A stretch of DNA of 64,000 bases from Flavobacteriaceae bacterium. GTDB taxonomy: Bacteria; Bacteroidota; Bacteroidia; Flavobacteriales; Flavobacteriaceae. Numbering within the stretch: position 1 is the first letter of the stretch; each line of letters begins with the position of its first letter. The DNA lies in NCBI GenBank assembly GCA_021151665.1, contig JAGKWW010000013.1, positions 1 through 64,000 of the forward strand. Direction: 5' to 3'. The position numbers and the translations under genes were made by a program. The notes below the pieces were generated by a model, which worked only from the letters and a program-made list of their open reading frames with translations, was not told where the DNA came from and did not search any database. Below, one piece after another: positions 34,191 to 41,383 of the stretch.

Positions 34191-36440
34191 ATGAAGAAAC
34201 TGTTTATACTGTTATCGTTTACGCCATTAATGCTAACAGCCCAACAGGCAGATACGCCAAAACGCGAGCCCGGCCATAAGGATAATAATAAGTTCAGCCA
34301 GATGTACGACCTGATGGCAACGCCAAACGGTTACCGCACGGCATCGGGGGCTCCGGGGCCGGCGTATTATCAGCAACAGGCCGATTATAAGATTGCGGTA
34401 GAGCTTGATGACAAGAATACTAAACTGTACGGAACAGAAACAATTACCTATCATAATAATTCACCCGAAACGCTGGAGTACCTGTGGGTGCAGCTGGACC
34501 AGAACCAGAAGTCGCGCACTTCGCAGTCACCCCTTGCCGAGAGCCAGAAGGTAAACCCGGCGTACCCGCCCGATAACTTTACGCGGCAGTTCCTTCAGGA
34601 AGAATTTGACGGAGGCTTCAAGATTGAATATGTAAAGGATGCTACGGGCACCCCGATGCAATACACCATCAACCAGACTATGATGCGCATTGACCTTCCG
34701 CAGCCGTTGGCACCCGGCAAGGCAGTATCGTTCTCGCTCAAGTGGTGGTACAACATCAACAATTACCGTGTGATAGGGGGGCGTTCGGGTTACGAGCATT
34801 TTGACAAGGACGGCAATAACCTGTATGTAATAGCGCAGTTCTACCCGCGCATGGCCGTGTATAACGATGTGGAAGGGTGGCAGAACATGCAGTTTTGGGG
34901 TGCAGGTGAATTTGCCCTGCCGTTCGGTAATTTTGAGGTAAGCATCACGGTTCCTGCAGATCATGTTATGGAGGCGACAGGTGTGCTGCAAAACCGTAGC
35001 GAAGTATTTACAGCCGAGCAGCTGAAACGCTATGAACTTGCCGAGAAAACCTTTGACAAGCCGGTAATAGTGGTGACCCAGGACGAAGCAACGCAACGCG
35101 AAAAAGGGTTTAGCAATGCAAAAAAGACCTGGAAATTTAAGGCCGAAAATGTACGGGATTTTGCATTTTCAACATCCCGAAAGTTCATCTATGATGCCAT
35201 GGCGGTAAAGCTGTCTGGCAAAACCGTAATGGCTATTTCGCTATACCCTAAGGAAAGCAACCCGTTGTGGGGCGATAATTCTACCAAAGTGGTTGCCCAT
35301 ACTATCCGCACCTATTCAAAATATACGTTTGATTACCCTTACCCGAAGGCCATCTCAATTTCAGCGGAAGACCAGGGGATGGAATACCCGATGATTTGCT
35401 GGAACTATGGCAGGCCGGATGAGAAGGGTTTTGTAAGCGACAGGATAAAGTATGGTATGACCAGCGTGATCATTCACGAAGTAGGGCATAACTTTTTCCC
35501 GATGATCGTAAATTCTGATGAACGCCAGTGGACATGGATGGATGAAGGACTCAATACTTTCCTTCAATACCTTACCGAACAGGAATACATGAAAGGCTAT
35601 CCGTCCCAGCGCGGGCCGGCCGCAAAGATAGTTCCGTATATGAGCGGCGACCAGAAGTTCCTTGAGCCTATCATGACAAACTCAGAGTCGATCCATCAGT
35701 TTGGAGCCAATGCTTATGCCAAGCCGGCAACGGGGCTTAACATGCTGCGTGAAACGATAATGGGGCATGAGCTTTTCGACTACGCTTTTAAAACCTACGC
35801 CAACCGCTGGAAATTCAAGCACCCTACACCCGAAGATTTCTTCCGCACGATGGAGGATGCCTCGGCGGTAGACCTTGACTGGTTTTGGAGGGGATGGTTC
35901 TACACTACAGATTATGTAGATATCAGCATCAAAGACGTGAAGCAATACTACGTAAGCGAGGAGCAGCCGAAAGAAGCAAAAGATTATGCGGTGAAACGCG
36001 GAAGATTTGGCGAAGATAAAGGCCCGTTTGTTTATATGGTTGCCGAAGGGCCTGACTTTAATAAACAATTGAAGAAGCCATTCGCAACCAGCGAGGTAAA
36101 GCTGCTTAACACCTATATCGGGGAAAAATTTACCCCCGAAGAGAGGGCGAAGCTGGCATCACCGAAGTATTTCTACGAAGTGACCTTTGAAAAACCCGGT
36201 GATATGCTGATGCCTGTTATTGCAGAGCTTACATTTGAGGATGGAACGTCTGAAATATACACTTTTCCTGTACAGATATGGCGAAAGAATCAGCAGTCGG
36301 TATCGAGGGTATTTGCTACACAGAAAGCGGTAAAGAAAATTACCGTAGACCCTAAATTGCAGACTGCCGATGTGGATGTGACCAACAACGTATGGCCGAA
36401 GGAAGAAGCGAAAAGTAAATTTGACCAGATAGGCGGCTAG
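34191..36440 (+). CDS. M1 family aminopeptidase
   Basis: Exported zinc metallopeptidase of 749 residues. Signal peptide (LFILLSFTPLMLTAQQ); N-terminal beta-saddle domain (about 65-270); catalytic domain with the zinc motif HEVGH (429-433) and third ligand Glu452 in WMDEGLN, exactly the HExxH-18-E spacing. The usual GAMEN exopeptidase loop is replaced by EDQGMEYPM, as in Bacteroidota members of the family. The C-terminal 200 residues are less conserved. It is the last gene of a five-gene operon with three regulatory-like paralogues and DUF6702, suggesting an envelope protein-processing role. Confidence 0.94.
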   Translation: MKKLFILLSFTPLMLTAQQADTPKREPGHKDNNKFSQMYDLMATPNGYRTASGAPGPAYYQQQADYKIAVELDDKNTKLYGTETITYHNNSPETLEYLWVQLDQNQKSRTSQSPLAESQKVNPAYPPDNFTRQFLQEEFDGGFKIEYVKDATGTPMQYTINQTMMRIDLPQPLAPGKAVSFSLKWWYNINNYRVIGGRSGYEHFDKDGNNLYVIAQFYPRMAVYNDVEGWQNMQFWGAGEFALPFGNFEVSITVPADHVMEATGVLQNRSEVFTAEQLKRYELAEKTFDKPVIVVTQDEATQREKGFSNAKKTWKFKAENVRDFAFSTSRKFIYDAMAVKLSGKTVMAISLYPKESNPLWGDNSTKVVAHTIRTYSKYTFDYPYPKAISISAEDQGMEYPMICWNYGRPDEKGFVSDRIKYGMTSVIIHEVGHNFFPMIVNSDERQWTWMDEGLNTFLQYLTEQEYMKGYPSQRGPAAKIVPYMSGDQKFLEPIMTNSESIHQFGANAYAKPATGLNMLRETIMGHELFDYAFKTYANRWKFKHPTPEDFFRTMEDASAVDLDWFWRGWFYTTDYVDISIKDVKQYYVSEEQPKEAKDYAVKRGRFGEDKGPFVYMVAEGPDFNKQLKKPFATSEVKLLNTYIGEKFTPEERAKLASPKYFYEVTFEKPGDMLMPVIAELTFEDGTSEIYTFPVQIWRKNQQSVSRVFATQKAVKKITVDPKLQTADVDVTNNVWPKEEAKSKFDQIGG

Positions 36441-36494
36441 TCTTAAATTTAGGATAAATGGAAACCATCGGGCGGCTCGGAGCGTAAATATGGT

Positions 36495-36502
36495 TACATT
36501 TG
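36495..36502 (+). promoter_or_regulatory. -7 element upstream of tatA
   Basis: TACATTTG fits TAnnTTTG, 19 bases before the tatA start codon. No good -33 box is apparent. Confidence 0.45.
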
Positions 36503-36521
36503 CATATTAAATTTTCTTGTT

Positions 36522-36821
36522 ATGTTAGGAATTGGCGGAGGAGAGCTTTTCTTTATCATCATAGTGGTACTCATGCTTTTCGGTTCTGATAAGGTACCGG
36601 AAATAGCACGAACTATCGGGCGCGGCATGCAGCAATTGAAACACGCTACCAACGAGATCAAGACAGAGATACACAAAAGCGCCGACCTTGACGATATAAA
36701 GCGTACGCTGAATGATGTAGGCCACGCCGGCAACAATCTCTCGGCCAATATCACTCGGGAGTTGGATCAGGTTAAAGAGGATATTGAAGATATGGAAGGC
36801 CCGATAAAACGAGTTAACTAA
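36522..36821 (+). CDS. tatA: Twin-arginine translocase TatA/TatB family protein
   Basis: A 99-residue Sec-independent translocase subunit: N-terminal membrane helix (GELFFIIIVVLMLFGSDKVPEIART, residues 7-31, with the FG-x-x-x-x-PE hinge) then an amphipathic helix (IGRGMQQLKHATNEIKTEI) and an acidic/charged tail. It might serve as TatA or TatB; no tatC is in this window. The next gene starts on its last base (ATG overlapping the TAA), so it is co-transcribed with the PAP2 phosphatase. Confidence 0.92.
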   Translation: MLGIGGGELFFIIIVVLMLFGSDKVPEIARTIGRGMQQLKHATNEIKTEIHKSADLDDIKRTLNDVGHAGNNLSANITRELDQVKEDIEDMEGPIKRVN

Positions 36822-37435
36822 TGCTGGACTGGCTGCTGCATCTTGACCGCGACCTTTTTGTGTACCTCAACGGGCTGGGCTCAGACAGGTTTGACGGGTT
36901 GTGGCTGATTATTACCAAACAGTTTAACTGGATACCTGTTTTTGCCATCATCATGTATCTCACCTTCAAAAGGCTGGGGTGGCGGCATGCGGTAATGCTT
37001 ATACTTTTAATCGCGCTGCTTATCCTGATTACCGACCAGACGACCAATCTTATTAAGAATTTCTTCCAGAGGCTTCGCCCAGGCAATAATCCGGAAATTG
37101 CCCATATTATCCGCTCTGTACAGAATCGTAGTTCCTACAGCTTTATTTCGGGGCATGCATCCAATTCTATGGCATGTGCTTACTTCCTGTACAGGGTTTT
37201 AAAGCCTTACCTCAAGTACATGGGCTTTATATTCCTTTGGCCGCTAATATTTGCTTATAGCCGTATCTATCTGGGGCTTCATTATCCGGGAGATATACTG
37301 GTAGGGTATTGCTACGGCCTTCTTACCGCAACATTAGTGCTTGCGCTTTATCGTTACCTTCGCGATAAATATTTCCCGCACCAAAAAGAGCATTTAGATA
37401 ACCCGACTAACGGTGAGCCCGTCTCGCACGGATAG
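36821..37435 (+). CDS. PAP2-type membrane phosphatase
   Basis: A 204-residue integral membrane phosphatase of the PAP2/undecaprenyl-pyrophosphatase superfamily. The three phosphatase motifs are visible: KNFFQRLRPG, SFISGHASNS and SRIYLGLHYPGDILVG, between five to six transmembrane helices. Likely substrates are lipid phosphates such as undecaprenyl pyrophosphate or phosphatidic/phosphatidylglycerol phosphate. The last 14 codons overlap the end of the convergent O-methyltransferase gene by 42 bases. Confidence 0.92.
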   Translation: MLDWLLHLDRDLFVYLNGLGSDRFDGLWLIITKQFNWIPVFAIIMYLTFKRLGWRHAVMLILLIALLILITDQTTNLIKNFFQRLRPGNNPEIAHIIRSVQNRSSYSFISGHASNSMACAYFLYRVLKPYLKYMGFIFLWPLIFAYSRIYLGLHYPGDILVGYCYGLLTATLVLALYRYLRDKYFPHQKEHLDNPTNGEPVSHG

Positions 37436-38035
37436 CAGCACGGTTTCAACGCGTGGGTCTTCTTTGAGCAGCCTGTTGTATTCAAGCAATACTTTTGTGC
37501 TGGTGTCATTCGGCTTAACTTCCTCCAGTACTTTGCCGCTCCAAAGTACGTTGTCAGATAAAATGATTCCGCCTTTGGCCATCATCGGCACAATCAAGTT
37601 AAAATAATTGATGTAATTGCCTTTATCAGCATCGATAAAGACGAGGTCAAATTTCTTTGCTATTGCCGGAATGATCTCCAGTGCGTTGCCGAGGTGCTGC
37701 ATAATATGATCTTTCCACGGCGATCTGTCAAAGTACTTCCGCTGAAAGTCATACAATTCCTCATTGTTGTCTATGGTATCTATTGTACCGCCATTGCGCA
37801 GGCCTTCTGCAAGGCAAAGCGTGGCATAGCCGGTGTAGGTACCAATCTCAAGAATATGCTGTGGCCGCACCAGCTTAGAAAGCATACTTAGCACCCTGCC
37901 TTGGTAATGCCCACTGAGCATCCGGGGCTGCAAAATCTTCTGGTGGGTTTCCTTATTCAGGGCGGCAAGAAGCTCCGGCTCATTTTCAGAATGTAATGCT
38001 ATATAATCTTCAAGTTCCTCAGAGATAAAGTGCAT
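37394..38035 (-). CDS. O-methyltransferase, cation-dependent family 3
   Basis: SAM-dependent methyltransferase of 213 residues, like bacterial homologues of catechol/caffeoyl-CoA O-methyltransferases. Typical motifs: ILEIGTYTGYATLCLAEGL, TIDNNEELYDFQRKYF, FDLVFIDADKGNYINYF and GGIILSDNVLWSGKV, the latter two holding the metal-binding acidic residues. The physiological substrate in this group is generally unknown. Its 3' end overlaps the PAP2 gene tail-to-tail. Confidence 0.93.
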   Translation of the reverse strand: MHFISEELEDYIALHSENEPELLAALNKETHQKILQPRMLSGHYQGRVLSMLSKLVRPQHILEIGTYTGYATLCLAEGLRNGGTIDTIDNNEELYDFQRKYFDRSPWKDHIMQHLGNALEIIPAIAKKFDLVFIDADKGNYINYFNLIVPMMAKGGIILSDNVLWSGKVLEEVKPNDTSTKVLLEYNRLLKEDPRVETVLLSVRDGLTVSRVI

Positions 38036-38051
38036 GGTGGTAGGTTTTGGG

Positions 38052-38059
38052 CAAATTTA
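38052..38059 (-). promoter_or_regulatory. -7 element of the O-methyltransferase gene
   Basis: Minus strand TAAATTTG, 17 bases before the start codon, matches TAnnTTTG; it is divergent from the rlmN -7 box at 38081. Confidence 0.45.
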
Positions 38060-38080
38060 CGCCATTATGGCAAAAGTTAG

Positions 38081-38088
38081 TACCTTTG
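38081..38088 (+). promoter_or_regulatory. rlmN -7 element (very short leader)
   Basis: TACCTTTG matches TAnnTTTG and ends only four bases before the rlmN ATG at 38093, which would make the mRNA leaderless or nearly so. No Shine-Dalgarno sequence would be included. Confidence 0.5.
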
Positions 38089-38092
38089 CGCC

Positions 38093-39145
38093 ATGCAAAC
38101 GGAAAAGAGAGATATACGGACGCTTACAAAGGAACAACTTCGTGATTTTTTTGTGGCAAATGGCGATAAGGCATTCCGCGGCAACCAGGTATTTGAATGG
38201 CTGTGGAGCAAAGGTGCGCATAGTTTTGACGATATGACCAATGTGGCCAAGGGCACACGGCAGATGCTGGAAGACCATTTTGTGATTAACCACATTCACG
38301 TAGACCAGATGCAGCGCAGCAGCGATGGTACTGTAAAGAACGCGGTTCGCCTGCATGACGGGTTGGTGGTAGAATCTGTACTTATCCCTACCGAAAAACG
38401 TACCACGGCCTGCGTATCGAGCCAGGTGGGCTGCAGCCTCGACTGCACATTTTGCGCAACTGCAAGGCTCAAGCGTATGCGGAACCTTAATCCGGATGAA
38501 ATTTACGACCAGGTAGTGGCTATAGATGCCGAAAGCCGCCTGTACCATAACCGCCCCCTGAGCAATATTGTGTTTATGGGAATGGGCGAGCCGCTGATGA
38601 ATTACAATAACGTCATCAAAGCGATAGATAAGATCACTTCGCCCGAAGGCCTGGGTATGTCGGCAAAGCGTATTACACTGTCTACCTCCGGCATCCCCAA
38701 AATGATAAAAAAGCTGGCCGACGACGAAGTGAAGTTTAAGCTGGCAGTGTCGTTGCATTCGGCGATTGATGAGGTGCGGAGCCGCATTATGCCGTTTAGC
38801 GAGAATTTTCCCTTAAAAGATCTTCGCGAGGCACTGGAATATTGGTACATGAAAACCCGAAGCCGTATTACCTATGAGTATGTGGTATGGAAAGGGGTAA
38901 ATGACCGAAAAGAAGATATTGATGCCCTAGTGAAGTTTTGTAAATATTTGCCTTGCAAGGTAAACCTTATCGAATACAACGCGATAGATGACGGCGGCTT
39001 TCAACAGGCCGACCCCGAAGCGATAGATGCTTATATTGCCGCTTTAGAACGCAATGATATTGTGGTAAAAGTTCGCCGCAGCCGCGGAAAAGATATTGAC
39101 GCTGCCTGCGGGCAGCTTGCAAATAAGAACGAATCCTCCCAATAA
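38093..39145 (+). CDS. rlmN: 23S rRNA (adenine-C2)-methyltransferase RlmN
   Basis: Radical SAM enzyme that methylates C2 of A2503 in 23S rRNA and A37 of some tRNAs. The 350-residue product has FRGNQVFEWLWSKGAHSFDDM, ACVSSQVGCSLDCTFCATARL (the CxxxCxxC cluster motif), IVFMGMGEPLMNY, ITLSTSGIPKMI and the C-terminal Cys in IDAACGQL that forms the transient methyl adduct. All are intact. It is a single-gene unit with a strong terminator. Confidence 0.97.
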   Translation: MQTEKRDIRTLTKEQLRDFFVANGDKAFRGNQVFEWLWSKGAHSFDDMTNVAKGTRQMLEDHFVINHIHVDQMQRSSDGTVKNAVRLHDGLVVESVLIPTEKRTTACVSSQVGCSLDCTFCATARLKRMRNLNPDEIYDQVVAIDAESRLYHNRPLSNIVFMGMGEPLMNYNNVIKAIDKITSPEGLGMSAKRITLSTSGIPKMIKKLADDEVKFKLAVSLHSAIDEVRSRIMPFSENFPLKDLREALEYWYMKTRSRITYEYVVWKGVNDRKEDIDALVKFCKYLPCKVNLIEYNAIDDGGFQQADPEAIDAYIAALERNDIVVKVRRSRGKDIDAACGQLANKNESSQ

Positions 39146-39174
39146 AAAAAGGCAGCTATATAGCTGCCTTTTTT
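39144..39174. terminator. Bidirectional terminator after rlmN
   Basis: A perfect palindrome (AAAAAAGGCAGCTA-TA-TAGCTGCCTTTTTT) between the convergent rlmN and lipoprotein genes. Confidence 0.9.
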
Positions 39175-39187
39175 GCTAAATATAATG

Positions 39188-40018
39188 TTAGTTGCCCAGT
39201 GTTACAGCAATCGGGGCATCGCCATTTACAGATAGCGTTGCGTCATTATCACAGGCGCCGCTGCCATAATCAAAAACAAGCTGGTTGCCGTTTCGGTTGA
39301 TATTAAGGATACCGGAAACAATGTGAGGGCATGACATTTTTATATGCAACGGAGAAGCAACGGTCGCAACGTGTACAGCATTGGGGAACGTTGTTGTCCA
39401 TGAGCCCGTAACGTTATATTCATTGTCGGCGAAAATGTGAGGCGTGGCCTGCCCGCTGGTCATTTCACGTACGCGGGAGCCTTCGCGGCTTACAACCGTG
39501 CCGTCGGCAAAGGTAACGGTCATGTCCAGTGAAATTGTGCTTTGCGGATTGCCATTCTGGTTAGACGGGATATGCGTAATTGTGCGGTTTCCTTCTACAA
39601 GCCTGTTGTTATGATGGAAATTCACAAACGTATAGGATATAGTTTGCGACGGGGCAGAGAAGTTCAGGCTGCCATTAACTACAATGGTGCCGCTCACTAT
39701 ATTCCCGTTATTAAGCGTACATCCGGTGCTGCCAAAGTCGATAGTTCGCTGCCATGATGAAGCGCTTACAACTGTGGTTACCGTTGCGCAATCCGGAAGA
39801 AACGGAAGTACGGTTTCATTCTGCATCCTGTTGGCCGTACTTTGGGCATTATACTGGTCTTCGGCAATGGCAGCCACATCATCAGCCACTTCGTCTACCA
39901 TGTTGCTTTTTCGGGCTTCCTCATTAAAACCGGGTGTGGTTTCCTCATCTTTAGAGCACCCTGTAAGCATAAGGCTTGTAAAAACTGAGGCAAGCATAAA
40001 GGTGGTAAATTTTTTCAT
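39188..40018 (-). CDS. Lipoprotein of unknown function
   Basis: A 276-residue protein with a lipoprotein signal (MLASVFTSLMLTGCSKDEE; lipobox LTGC, Cys about residue 21), an acidic linker after the Cys typical of surface-exposed Bacteroidota lipoproteins, a short helical segment (MVDEVADDVAAIAED) and a beta-rich domain rich in Thr, Ser and Asn. Three cysteines are scattered in the mature part. I do not recognise the domain. It is monocistronic and divergent from the prenyl synthase gene. Confidence 0.8.
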   Translation of the reverse strand: MKKFTTFMLASVFTSLMLTGCSKDEETTPGFNEEARKSNMVDEVADDVAAIAEDQYNAQSTANRMQNETVLPFLPDCATVTTVVSASSWQRTIDFGSTGCTLNNGNIVSGTIVVNGSLNFSAPSQTISYTFVNFHHNNRLVEGNRTITHIPSNQNGNPQSTISLDMTVTFADGTVVSREGSRVREMTSGQATPHIFADNEYNVTGSWTTTFPNAVHVATVASPLHIKMSCPHIVSGILNINRNGNQLVFDYGSGACDNDATLSVNGDAPIAVTLGN

Positions 40019-40127
40019 ACTATGTGATATTTAAGGTTTAGCGGTAAGACCTGTTTTTTGTTTAAAGGTTTAACATAATATTTGATTTTTATCAAATTGC
40101 CCGTTTTTCGCATGCAACAGATGCAAC

Positions 40128-40157
40128 TTGGCTGGAAGCTGCTTTTTGCTTACTTTT
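40128..40157 (+). promoter_or_regulatory. Promoter of the prenyl diphosphate synthase gene
   Basis: TTG (40128-40130), 19 bases, then TACTTTTG (40150-40157): a good -33/-7 pair ending nine bases before the ATG at 40167. The frame's earlier Met at 40128 would lie inside the promoter, so it is rejected. Confidence 0.6.
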
Positions 40158-40166
40158 GGTGCACTC

Positions 40167-41144
40167 ATGAAAATCACCGAGCAGATAAAGCAGCCTATTG
40201 TCAAGGAAATGGAATTTTTCGAAAAAAAATTCCGTGATTCCATGTCCTCAAGGGTTGCCCTCCTTAACCGCATTACCTATTACATAGTAAACCGCAAAGG
40301 CAAGCAAATGCGCCCGATGTTTGTTTTTCTTACTGCCAAAATGGTAAGCGGCGGTGCGGTAAATGAGCGTACTTACAGGGGTGCATCAGTAATAGAGCTT
40401 ATCCACACAGCAACGCTGGTGCACGACGACGTAGTTGATGACAGCAACCAACGCCGTGGCTTCTTTTCGATCAACGCCCTTTGGAAAAATAAGATTGCGG
40501 TACTGGTAGGCGATTTTCTGCTGTCTAAAGGCCTGTTGCTTTCTATAGATAATGGCGATTTTGATTTATTACGAATTATTTCGGTTGCAGTTCGGGAGAT
40601 GAGCGAAGGCGAGCTTTTGCAAATAGAAAAAGCCCGCCGGCTGGATATTACCGAAGAGGTATACTACGAAATCATCCGGCAGAAGACCGCTACGCTTATT
40701 GCGGCGTGTTGCTCATTGGGTGCCTGCTCTGTAAATCCTGAAAGCGATGACACCGAGAAAATGAGAAAGTTCGGTGAGCTTATCGGGATGGCATTCCAGA
40801 TAAAGGACGACCTTTTTGATTATACAGACGACGCCATCGGGAAACCTACGGGAATAGACATTAAGGAGCAGAAAATGACGCTTCCGCTGATTTATGCACT
40901 TAATAACTGCACCGCGTCTGAGAAGAAGTGGCTTATCAATTCGGTTAAGAATCACAATAAGGATAAAAAAAGGGTGCGCGAGGTTATAGCATTCGTGAAA
41001 GAAAAGAACGGACTGCTATATGCCCAGCAAAAAATGCTTGCCTTTAAGGATGAAGCGTTAGAAATTTTAAATACATACCCTGAATCAGTCTACAGAAACG
41101 CGCTTTCCCTTATGGTGCATTATGTTACCGAGCGGAAGATTTAA
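40167..41144 (+). CDS. Long-chain polyprenyl diphosphate synthase
   Basis: trans-Isoprenyl diphosphate synthase of 325 residues that extends farnesyl/geranylgeranyl diphosphate with IPP, most likely giving the side chain of menaquinone. The first Asp-rich motif is in TLVHDDVVDDSNQRRG, preceded by GKQMRPMFVFLTAKM; the second is QIKDDLFDYTDD, followed by GIDIKEQKMTLPLIYAL. Small residues upstream of the first motif fit a long-chain (hepta/octaprenyl) product, though the exact length cannot be told. It is monocistronic, with a predicted very short leader. Confidence 0.92.
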   Translation: MKITEQIKQPIVKEMEFFEKKFRDSMSSRVALLNRITYYIVNRKGKQMRPMFVFLTAKMVSGGAVNERTYRGASVIELIHTATLVHDDVVDDSNQRRGFFSINALWKNKIAVLVGDFLLSKGLLLSIDNGDFDLLRIISVAVREMSEGELLQIEKARRLDITEEVYYEIIRQKTATLIAACCSLGACSVNPESDDTEKMRKFGELIGMAFQIKDDLFDYTDDAIGKPTGIDIKEQKMTLPLIYALNNCTASEKKWLINSVKNHNKDKKRVREVIAFVKEKNGLLYAQQKMLAFKDEALEILNTYPESVYRNALSLMVHYVTERKI

Positions 41145-41383
41145 CACTACGGAACGTCTATCACCAGCTAAAGACCTATACATTACCTCAACAAAAACGT
41201 TTTAGATCGCAAAAGAGCAGGTATTTCGTACCCTATGTTTTATGATAAACTTTACTATATCCTCATGCATTTATGAAATATAAATAATATTTTATGATGT
41301 ATAGTATTTGTAGCTGTCGATCTGTGACAGGTTGTAAGAATGTTAAATATTTTTACATTCAACCTAAACCTAATATCAGTTGT

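Noticed and set aside
38057..38758. Open minus-strand frame of 233 codons over rlmN
   Set aside because: Antisense shadow of rlmN with no motif; rlmN has the radical SAM signature and promoter.
41145..41383. Possible small RNA or riboswitch upstream of the T9SS-secreted protein gene
   Set aside because: The 239-base stretch is AT-rich with only short imperfect hairpins and no recognisable conserved core or terminator.
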